Shown here piece by piece: positions 14,437 through 21,043 of a DNA stretch of 21,043 bases. The notes beneath the pieces were generated by a model. That model did no database searches, was not told where the DNA came from, and saw nothing but the letters and a program-made list of their open reading frames with translations. The position numbers and the translations under genes are program-made. The stretch's first letter is position 1; every line of letters begins with the position of its first letter. This DNA comes from a virus, in the IMG/VR virus record IMGVR_UViG_3300035698_003014, positions 1 to 21,043 of that record. One strand, written 5' to 3'.

Positions 14437-17400
14437 TGTTTGTACTCGACGAGCAAGAAACGGTAGAGCAAGGGTTCAACTTAGACCCCTCGTTTGAGCC
14501 TACAAAAGAAACGGAAGGTGTCTCAGGCTTTCAGCTTGACGTCGAGGAAACAGAAACACCCTCCTCAGTGGAACAACCGGCACTGAAAGGGGGGTTCCAG
14601 TTAGATGAACCTGTAGAGTCAGGATTTCAGATAGATGAAGAGGAACAACCTGGATTTCTTACAAGAGCATATAGGAATCTCATAGCACCGATCTATAGCT
14701 TTGCTAAAAACGAGGAAGGCTCTGAACTTCTCATCCGCAAAGAGGATTATGTAGAGCCAAAGCCGACTGACAACAATTCGGTCGCGACCATGCAGATACT
14801 TTCGAGAATACCTCCCAATGCTCCAGATTTTGTTAGAGAAGAGGCTATTGAGGAAATATCCCGGCTAATAAAGGAAGATAAATTATTTACTGAAGAAGCT
14901 GTTAAACGACTACCTATTGACGAAGAGGCAGCAAGGCAAATCCTTATAGACGGGATTCCAGACGGCAAGCAATTTAAGAGAGATATTTCCCTCTTCCAGG
15001 CATTCAAAGAAGGGAAGCAGGAGTCTGCAACAGGAATTCTCACGGGTCAAGGGGTCAAGGACTACGAGGAACTTCTGAATCGCGCTGAAAGTGAACTACC
15101 ATTCCTGAAGAGGCAAGCTAAAAACCTTACTAAGATTGTCTATGACATGCCAGCCTTTCTAGCGGGAGGGGCAGTCGGTTCTTTGGCTGGAGGAGGTCCA
15201 GAAACCCCAATAGGAGCGGTCTTAGCAGCCTCGGGAGCCTTTGCCACACAAGCCCTAGTAGAGTCAGCTTATAATGAAGGATTACGCCTAGTCCACGAGA
15301 ATCCAGAACTCAAAGGAAAGACACTCGAACAGCTCTCTGCTCTAGTGACAGATCCTAAAGCTCTAAAGGCTATAGGCTTATCGACACTGGAATCAGGAAC
15401 GATTGGAGCTCTAGTTGCACTTAATCCTTTAATGAAGGGATTACAAAAGACTCCACTAGCAAAATTATTTAGAAATCCGATAGTAAAAGGCGTTACTAGT
15501 ACAGCTAGTGAAGTAACCACATTAACTACTGTACCTGCTATACTGCATGGAAAAATCCCTACAGCAGAAGACTTTTTAGATAACGCAGTTCTACTTGGTG
15601 GTCTTAAGTTTACGGGAGCAACTGCAAAGAAGGTAGCGGACTATGCCAAAAGAAGAAAGATGGTCACCGAGAGCGTCGTTAAGAACCTTGGGGAACACAT
15701 TACAGAGAAGGATCTGGCTGATCTTGATTCAGCTCGAACTATCGAGGAAGTGGATGCAATTCTCAAGGATGTTGGGGAGAGAGAGGCTAAGTCCGAGATT
15801 GACATTACTCAAAAGTCTGAAAAACTGGAATCTAAGGAGGAGGCTAAGAAAGCCGAACCCAAACCTAAGCGAGATGAAGCCAAACAACTTGAGAAAGATG
15901 CACGGGCCGAACAAAAACAAGTAGAAGAGAAATTAGAGCTTCAGAAAGAGCTCAAGAAGCAAGAAAAAATTCGCGATGACTTCCTGGAAGAGGCCGCGAC
16001 TAGTGATACAATCTCTGAGAAGGTCGAAGCCAAGCGTGTCCGAAAGCTCAACAACCGAATAAAGGCAACGAAAGATAAGCTAGCGGCTCTCGAACCTGTG
16101 AAAGCACCTCTGAAAGGTGAAAAAGCACCGCTGAACGCCCAGACTCCGCGGAAAGGTCTCGTTCAGCCTGAGCAAGCGCAACGTAAACAACTGATTGGCA
16201 CAGAAAAGGACGTTCCATCAAGACGGGAAATCGTCCAGGTCTTCAAGGATGCGTTCAAAGATACCCCCATACGAATTGGAAAATTTGCCGCAGGAACAAA
16301 GAAGGGTACACAAGGTTTCTTTCGACCTAGCGACAGCGTAATTCGCCTAAAAAGCCCAAGACTTCTATCCACCGCAGCGCATGAGTTCGGCCACAAACTA
16401 CACATGGCTATGTATGGTGGTGAAGGCAGTATCAAGAAACAGATCGCCAACATAGGGAAGGAACTTCAACCTTTCATGGACGAGTTGAAGCCAATATCTC
16501 GCTATGCTCCACACGACCTTGAAGGCTTCGCTGAATTCACTCGTATGTACGTGACCCGCCCCGAGTCAGCTAAGAAGCTAGCTCCAAAGTTTTATGAGAA
16601 GTTTGAGAAGGATTTAGACACCAAGGCACCTGCAGTCAAAGAAGCTCTTCTTCAAGCCAGACAGATGTATGATCGCCGGGTTAACGCCGATCCTGTAGCT
16701 GCAACATACTCCCACATAGAGAGTGGTTTTGACAAAAACCTTTGGAAATCTACGGGCGACTTTCTAGAGAAAAACTTCAATCTAGATAAGCTGAAGACTC
16801 AAATGCTTGATGATACCTTCCCAATCAAGCGGGCGATGGCGGATACTCTAGGATTATCACCTGCACAGATGGAGAACGTTGTCTCCCCGCTTAATGCTTA
16901 CGTTGCAGTTCGCGTGCTAAAGGGATGGGTAGCAAAAGCCGATGTGATGATCGAACATGAAACATTCGACATCAACCTCAACAAGAACGGTAAGAGCTTC
17001 AGAGAAGTAATGAAACCTATAAAGACAGTCGCAGAACGTCAAGAGTTATCGTCCTATCTAGTCTCCAAGAGAGCTGAGCTGCTGAGAAAGAGAAACATCG
17101 AATCAGGAACCGACCCTATTCAAGATAGGGAGACTGTGAAAAGACTCAAAGACAAGTACGATCCAATAGCACTAGAGCTAAACGATTATCAGAACCGAGT
17201 TCTAGAGTACTACCGTGACTCAGGGATGATGTCTCAAGAATCCTTTAACAAAATGAAAGCTGTTAATCCATTCTACGTCCCATTTTTCAGGTTCTTTGAG
17301 GAAGGGGAGAAATCTCTAGGCAGCGCGTCAGGTCGAGAGTCAGGAAAGCTACAAGCCACTCCGTTAATTAAGAGGATATTTGGTAGCGACCGTCCTATTA

Positions 17401-19382
17401 TAGATCCTCTCGAATCTATTTTAATGAACACATACGCGTACACACAACATGCTGAAAAGAACATGTTTGGAAAGAAGCTGTCATCTCTAACCTCACTAAG
17501 TCCTAGAGGTGGTAAGTTCATGGAGCGTGTGCCTCCAAAGATGGTTAAGGCCTTTGAAATATCAAAGCGAGAAATCCTTGATGCTATGATCAAAGAGGCT
17601 AAGAAGAACCCAGGAAAGACCGACAGCTTAGGAATGGACACTCCTATGATAAAAGCTGTGGTTCAGATGATTCCAGAATCAATTGAAAAATGGCGAGCTT
17701 CTGCATGGGGACCAGCAGAGAATATTGTTACGGTGTTCAGGGATGGAAAACCAATCTACTATGAGACAACTCCAGAGGTAGCAGCTCTATTTAAACGAAG
17801 CGGGTCAGTGGTAGAAGCGAATATTATTCGTAGTGTTCTCGCACTCCCTGCTAGAGCACGTAGATCAGGAGCTATCCTATCTCCTGGATTCATTATGAAG
17901 AACCCAATACGAGATCTGGTTGGTGGAGTAGTCTTTACCAAGCACACGGGTGAAGGCATAATGAAAGATATCTATCAGCCTTTACAAAAACTTATGAGTT
18001 CCCTCAAGAAAGACGATCTCTATGTGGACTGGATGAAAGCGGGCGGTGGAATGGCAACGATGCAGTCAATCCATAAGGATGCAATTAACGTTAAGAAAGG
18101 GCTTAGGAAAAATTTAGAAAAAGTTCGTCCTCTCGCTCTTTTAAGTAGAGCTTCCGAAATCACAGAAGAAATGAACAGACTTCAAGAATATGCGAAAGCT
18201 AGGGACCAGTTAGGAAACAAGCGCTGGCAAAAAGAGATGGCAGCCTTCCAGAGCAGAGATGTCTCTATCGACTTCGCTAAGATGGGACTTATAGTGAAGG
18301 GTATCAATCAGATGATCCCTTTTTGGAACTCCACCATACAGGGTGGGGACAAATTGGTCCGTACCATGGCGTCTAAAGATCCTAAAGTTATACAGGACTT
18401 CATGACTAGAGTGTCGGCGGGAATTATAACCCCCACCCTATTACTTCAAGCAGCTAACTATGGCGACGAGGAAATCGACGAGCTTCCAGAAGTCACAAAG
18501 GATACAAATTGGATATGGAAAAATCCTGTAACAGGGAAAATCAACAGCATTCCAGTACCTTTCGAGACAGGCGTTCTATTCCACGGACTTACCAGGCGAT
18601 TATTCAACGACATTGTGCTTAAAGATCCCCACGCATTCGATGGATTCTTTGGAAGTATTGAGGCTGCCGCGGCTCCTGGATTCCTCCCAGCATTTATGGA
18701 ACCTTTCCTAGAGGTTTGGGCAAATAAAGACTTCTGGAGGAACAGGCATATAGTCCATCCTTCACAAGAAGGACTCATCAGCGAAGAGCAGTATGGAGTT
18801 TACACCACGGAGACAGCTAGAGAAATAGCACGTGCAATGTCTTATATGCCTGGAGTAGACCAGTATGAAAGTATGCTAGCGTCGCCAGCAGTAGTTGAAC
18901 ACTTCATTCATTCGTGGGGCGCAGGACTTGGACGACTTGCCTTAGAGATAAGTGATACAGCGCTATCGGCTGTAGGTGTTAAACCAGCAGTTGTTAAGCC
19001 AGAGCAAACCATCTTAGAGAGATTTGGATTAAACTCATTTCAGAAGCGATTTCCTATGGCTAAATCAAAATCCGTAGAGAAATTCTACGATATTTGGGGA
19101 CGCTGGAGCAAGCTGGAGAAATCCGTTAAATCTAAGATAGAGAAAGGTGATCGTCAGGGAGCAAAAAGAGTTCAGGCAGAGCAGATAAAAGTAGCTCCGG
19201 TTAACATGAAGTTAATGGTTAAATCAATGCAGCAAAACCAAGCTCTGATCAATAACGTATTCCACAATCCAAAGATGTCAGCTAAAGAAAAACGGGAAAT
19301 AATCGACCGTCTCTATCTAAATCAGATTGCTATGGCGCGCAGCTACGTTAAGGGGATTGATCGTGCGAACGATCGTTCCTAG
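14436..19382 (+). CDS. giant internal virion / polyvalent-type protein with zinc metallopeptidase motif
   Basis: A 1648-residue protein, the largest in the window, probably packaged and injected with the DNA. Four GF(Q/N)(L/I)D units lie in the acidic N-terminus (residues 13, 31, 53, 63). A Gly/Ala-rich hydrophobic segment (about 238-277) may insert in a membrane. A long charged coiled-coil-like region (about 453-570) precedes a zincin signature, AAHEFGHKLH with His649, Glu650, His653, and EGFAEF (Glu696 or Glu700) as likely third ligand. The C-terminal part, with SPGFIMKNPIRDLVGG (about 1150-1163) and IPFWNSTIQGGDKL (about 1294), resembles the LPD38-like domain of phage polyvalent proteins. 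Position corresponds to the large ejection proteins of T7 (gp16) or P22 (gp16). Substrate of the peptidase is unknown; it might act on cell wall, host or virion protein. Confidence 0.75.
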   Translation: MFVLDEQETVEQGFNLDPSFEPTKETEGVSGFQLDVEETETPSSVEQPALKGGFQLDEPVESGFQIDEEEQPGFLTRAYRNLIAPIYSFAKNEEGSELLIRKEDYVEPKPTDNNSVATMQILSRIPPNAPDFVREEAIEEISRLIKEDKLFTEEAVKRLPIDEEAARQILIDGIPDGKQFKRDISLFQAFKEGKQESATGILTGQGVKDYEELLNRAESELPFLKRQAKNLTKIVYDMPAFLAGGAVGSLAGGGPETPIGAVLAASGAFATQALVESAYNEGLRLVHENPELKGKTLEQLSALVTDPKALKAIGLSTLESGTIGALVALNPLMKGLQKTPLAKLFRNPIVKGVTSTASEVTTLTTVPAILHGKIPTAEDFLDNAVLLGGLKFTGATAKKVADYAKRRKMVTESVVKNLGEHITEKDLADLDSARTIEEVDAILKDVGEREAKSEIDITQKSEKLESKEEAKKAEPKPKRDEAKQLEKDARAEQKQVEEKLELQKELKKQEKIRDDFLEEAATSDTISEKVEAKRVRKLNNRIKATKDKLAALEPVKAPLKGEKAPLNAQTPRKGLVQPEQAQRKQLIGTEKDVPSRREIVQVFKDAFKDTPIRIGKFAAGTKKGTQGFFRPSDSVIRLKSPRLLSTAAHEFGHKLHMAMYGGEGSIKKQIANIGKELQPFMDELKPISRYAPHDLEGFAEFTRMYVTRPESAKKLAPKFYEKFEKDLDTKAPAVKEALLQARQMYDRRVNADPVAATYSHIESGFDKNLWKSTGDFLEKNFNLDKLKTQMLDDTFPIKRAMADTLGLSPAQMENVVSPLNAYVAVRVLKGWVAKADVMIEHETFDINLNKNGKSFREVMKPIKTVAERQELSSYLVSKRAELLRKRNIESGTDPIQDRETVKRLKDKYDPIALELNDYQNRVLEYYRDSGMMSQESFNKMKAVNPFYVPFFRFFEEGEKSLGSASGRESGKLQATPLIKRIFGSDRPIIDPLESILMNTYAYTQHAEKNMFGKKLSSLTSLSPRGGKFMERVPPKMVKAFEISKREILDAMIKEAKKNPGKTDSLGMDTPMIKAVVQMIPESIEKWRASAWGPAENIVTVFRDGKPIYYETTPEVAALFKRSGSVVEANIIRSVLALPARARRSGAILSPGFIMKNPIRDLVGGVVFTKHTGEGIMKDIYQPLQKLMSSLKKDDLYVDWMKAGGGMATMQSIHKDAINVKKGLRKNLEKVRPLALLSRASEITEEMNRLQEYAKARDQLGNKRWQKEMAAFQSRDVSIDFAKMGLIVKGINQMIPFWNSTIQGGDKLVRTMASKDPKVIQDFMTRVSAGIITPTLLLQAANYGDEEIDELPEVTKDTNWIWKNPVTGKINSIPVPFETGVLFHGLTRRLFNDIVLKDPHAFDGFFGSIEAAAAPGFLPAFMEPFLEVWANKDFWRNRHIVHPSQEGLISEEQYGVYTTETAREIARAMSYMPGVDQYESMLASPAVVEHFIHSWGAGLGRLALEISDTALSAVGVKPAVVKPEQTILERFGLNSFQKRFPMAKSKSVEKFYDIWGRWSKLEKSVKSKIEKGDRQGAKRVQAEQIKVAPVNMKLMVKSMQQNQALINNVFHNPKMSAKEKREIIDRLYLNQIAMARSYVKGIDRANDRS
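14472..14636 (+). repeat. four short GF(Q/N)(L/I)D motif repeats in the giant protein
   Basis: Residues 13-17 GFNLD, 31-35 GFQLD, 53-57 GFQLD and 63-67 GFQID stand in an otherwise acidic, disordered-looking N-terminus. The conserved hydrophobic core in a flexible background looks like a repeated docking motif for a virion partner. Confidence 0.7.
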
Positions 19383-19530
19383 ACTTCTGGACCTCGCGCA
19401 TGTAGAAGTGCGCGGCGCTCCGTAGGAACATTTGAAGGGTCAGGTGATTTGAAAAGGCGAACATCTTGAACGCTCGGTAGTCCTTCTCAGGCACCTCAAT
19501 ATAGATCGCTCTTGTGGTCTTTTTCTTCAT
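19348..19530 (-). CDS. small ribbon-helix-helix-like DNA-binding protein
   Basis: The only minus-strand gene supported here. From ATG 19530 it encodes 60 residues: a basic start MKKKTTRA, a strand IYIEV, then PEKDYRAFKMFAFSN and LTLQMFLRSAAHFYMREV, which reads as strand-helix-turn-helix, the layout of ribbon-helix-helix (CopG/Arc-like) proteins, followed by a polar tail. These bind short inverted repeats and often repress their own gene. A GTG start at 19566 (72 residues) is possible but would lie within the promoter. Its 3' end overlaps the giant gene by 35 bases, tail to tail. A sigma70-like promoter and a palindrome lie directly at its ATG and no Shine-Dalgarno is present, suggesting a leaderless mRNA. 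The family call is by pattern only. Confidence 0.55.
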   Translation of the reverse strand: MKKKTTRAIYIEVPEKDYRAFKMFAFSNHLTLQMFLRSAAHFYMREVQKSRNDRSHDQSP

Positions 19531-19546
19531 GCATATGAATATATGC
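19531..19546. promoter_or_regulatory. palindromic operator candidate
   Basis: GCATAT-GAAT-ATATGC is a perfect 6-bp inverted repeat with a 4-base centre. It abuts the start codon of the minus-strand regulator and covers its predicted -10 box. Size and position fit an operator for a dimeric ribbon-helix-helix repressor acting on its own gene; binding is inferred. Confidence 0.45.
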
Positions 19547-19566
19547 GAAAGATTTGATTTTGTCAC
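19538..19566 (-). promoter_or_regulatory. sigma70-like promoter of the minus-strand regulator
   Basis: On the minus strand GTGACA (19566-19561) and TATATT (19543-19538) each differ from consensus by one base and are 17 bases apart. Only 7 bases separate the -10 box from ATG 19530, so transcription would begin at or within a base of the start codon, giving a leaderless transcript. Confidence 0.5.
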
Positions 19567-19609
19567 CTAATCATATATTTTTTCATTGTCAAGGTATAGG
19601 GTAAAAGAA

Positions 19610-19625
19610 AATCCTTAACCAGGAG
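19610..19625 (+). repeat. leader motif AATCCTTAACC-N-GGAG, copy 2
   Basis: Second copy of the block found before the gene at 8023; here N is A and AGGAG (19621-19625) is the ribosome site of the tail fibre. Sequences on either side of the two copies are not similar, so the block itself is what is shared. Confidence 0.4.
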
Positions 19626-19632
19626 TGAAAGG

Positions 19633-21043
19633 ATGCCTAAGTTCAAGAACCCAACAGGGTATGCTGGCCGTTCAGCAAATACAGATCACAGCGGAAACGC
19701 CCGATTCGCTACCAATGGGGAAGCTGTTCTCGGGTTGAAAGACGATGTAATGATCAGCCCACTCTCTCTAGCAGGGTCTGTTGATGATCTAGTGCCTGAC
19801 GCTAGCACGACAGTTAAAGGTGTTATTGAGATCGCTACAGATGCTGAAGCTACAACCGGTACTTCTACAGTCCTAGCAATGACACCTCACACAGTAGGAT
19901 TGATTGCCATTGCTGGTGCTCCTCTAGCTAGTGAAACTCTAGCCGGTATCGCAGAACTCGCAACGACAGCAGAAGCTGTAGCTGTGACGGACGATGCCCG
20001 AATCGTTACACCTCTAAAAGTCGGTGACATCTTCGCAGCTCCTCCAGCCCTAGGATCCGGAACACCTGCTGCCGGTTCCTTTTCCACTTTGGCAGCAAGC
20101 GGTCTATCTTCTCTTAGCGGATCGGCAACGGTTCTAACGGCCGGCACAGCTCTTAACTTGGGTTCTGACAACTCAGGCGACGCTGTAAACCTCGGTGTTG
20201 GTACTGTCGCACGAGCAATCGGCATCGGTAGCTCGGCAGCAGCCCACGTAGTTACCATGGGATCAATAACCGGTGCATCTCAGTTGATTTTCAACTCTGG
20301 TACTGGTGGTATTCAGCTAGTTTCTACCGGCGCTGGTGACATCACCATTGACTCTGATGACACATTCCTAGTAGACGCTGACGGAGTTCTTGAACTCAAC
20401 AGTTCTGCTGGTGTGATCGGAATTGGTAACGATGCTGATGCAAATGACATCAACATCGGTACTGGTGCAGCCGCTCGTACAATTACCATGAGCAACGACA
20501 CTGGAGCAAGTTCATTTGTCGTGACAGCTGGTACAGGCGCTGTAAATATTGGTGTAAACTCAATTGCTCATACCACAAGCATCGGTAACAAGACTGGTGC
20601 CTCAGCGATGGTACTGGATACCGGAACTGGTAACTTCGCCTTGAATGGTGTAGGTGCTACCACTTACGACATCGGTCTAGCGACTACTTCAGGTACAATC
20701 GACATTGGTGGTACAGCTCAGACAGGGACAATGACCCTCGGCGACAGCTCTGGTACCAATATCGTTCAGATTGGTAGTGGAGAAGGAGCAACCACTGTAA
20801 ACATCGCTGGTGGAGCAACCGCTGCTAAGGCTGTCAATATTGGTATCGGTGCAGTCGCTAACGTAATCACTATGGGTAGTGTCTCGGGCGCAGCTAGCAT
20901 GGACCTATTGGTTGGAACAGGAAACTTTACCCTCGAAGGTAACGTAGCTTCTACCTATACGATTTCTGATACTGGTGTGAATACAGGAACAGTAAGCGCT
21001 TTCGGTGGTACTGGTGCTAGAATTGTAAACCTAGCTGTTGGTG
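19633..21043 (+). CDS. tail fibre protein, repetitive (3' end beyond the window)
   Basis: Host-recognition fibre, open for 470 codons to the window edge. After a short anchor (MPKFKNPTGYAGRSAN) come two tail-fibre repeats starting near residues 59 (TTVKGVIEIATDAEA) and 101 (ETLAGIAELATTAEA), each ending in a V/MTP box, the form known from many phage fibres. From about residue 185 onward the sequence is Gly/Thr/Ala-rich beta repeats of the type VNIGxGxxAxxITMGxxTGA, with clear units at 185, 273, 304 and 401, which should wind as a trimeric beta-structured shaft. Receptor tip and any chaperone domain lie beyond the window. The ribosome site is AGGAG 19621-19625. No stop or frameshift occurs in the visible part. 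Confidence 0.85.
   Translation, partial: MPKFKNPTGYAGRSANTDHSGNARFATNGEAVLGLKDDVMISPLSLAGSVDDLVPDASTTVKGVIEIATDAEATTGTSTVLAMTPHTVGLIAIAGAPLASETLAGIAELATTAEAVAVTDDARIVTPLKVGDIFAAPPALGSGTPAAGSFSTLAASGLSSLSGSATVLTAGTALNLGSDNSGDAVNLGVGTVARAIGIGSSAAAHVVTMGSITGASQLIFNSGTGGIQLVSTGAGDITIDSDDTFLVDADGVLELNSSAGVIGIGNDADANDINIGTGAAARTITMSNDTGASSFVVTAGTGAVNIGVNSIAHTTSIGNKTGASAMVLDTGTGNFALNGVGATTYDIGLATTSGTIDIGGTAQTGTMTLGDSSGTNIVQIGSGEGATTVNIAGGATAAKAVNIGIGAVANVITMGSVSGAASMDLLVGTGNFTLEGNVASTYTISDTGVNTGTVSAFGGTGARIVNLAVG

Noticed and set aside
19367-19378. 12-bp palindrome GAACGATCGTTC at the end of the giant gene
   Set aside because: It lies in the overlapping ends of two genes and has no T run or start nearby; I could not tie it to a function.
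19395-19414. CGCGCA...TGCGCG hairpin as a terminator for the giant gene
   Set aside because: No T-tract follows and it lies inside the minus-strand coding region, so a terminator call is not supported.
19887-20501. Minus-strand frames opposite the tail fibre
   Set aside because: They arise from the biased Gly/Ala/Thr codons of the fibre repeats; the plus strand reads through 470 codons with recognised fibre repeats.
19807-21043. Fibre repeats considered as a CRISPR array or DNA tandem repeat
   Set aside because: The periodicity is at protein level with irregular spacing and diverged DNA, unlike identical repeats with unique spacers.

Overview
The window looks like the late, virion-building half of a tailed double-stranded DNA phage (Caudoviricetes). 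It reads almost entirely left to right, with tightly packed and often overlapping genes in the usual order: terminase, portal, scaffold, capsid, head-tail connector and tail genes, internal (ejection) proteins, tail fibre. I see no tail-tube, sheath or tape-measure gene. The portal resembles the P22 type, and a P22 gp10-like tail protein is followed by three candidate ejection proteins. Together these suggest podovirus morphology. The host cannot be named from this sequence. No integrase, tRNA, rRNA, IS element or CRISPR array is visible.

Layout. 1-278: leader with the possible end of an upstream gene. 279-2283: small and large terminase subunits. 2359-5090: portal and two small unknown genes. 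5124-7475: scaffold, major capsid protein (N4-gp56 type) and a structural protein with an FCCH-like domain, closed by a strong hairpin (7502-7537). 7565-13056: adaptor and tail proteins, interrupted by three HNH endonuclease genes in different states: split by a -1 frameshift, lacking its N-terminal half, and intact. 13067-19382: three internal-virion/ejection genes, the last coding for 1648 residues with an HEFGH zinc-peptidase motif and a C-terminal region like the domains of phage polyvalent proteins. 19348-19530, minus strand: a 60-residue ribbon-helix-helix-like protein whose promoter and palindrome abut its ATG. 19633 to the window end: a repetitive tail-fibre gene, cut by the window edge.

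How it works together. The terminase pumps DNA through the portal into a shell of capsid protein built on the scaffold. Adaptor and gp10-like proteins close the vertex, the fibre binds the host, and the three internal proteins are probably ejected ahead of the DNA. The HNH genes look like selfish homing genes placed between essential genes. The most unusual signals are the in-phase A-AAA-AAC heptamer that would rejoin the first HNH gene, the hairpin covering that gene's ribosome-binding site, and the apparently leaderless, palindrome-covered promoter of the minus-strand regulator.
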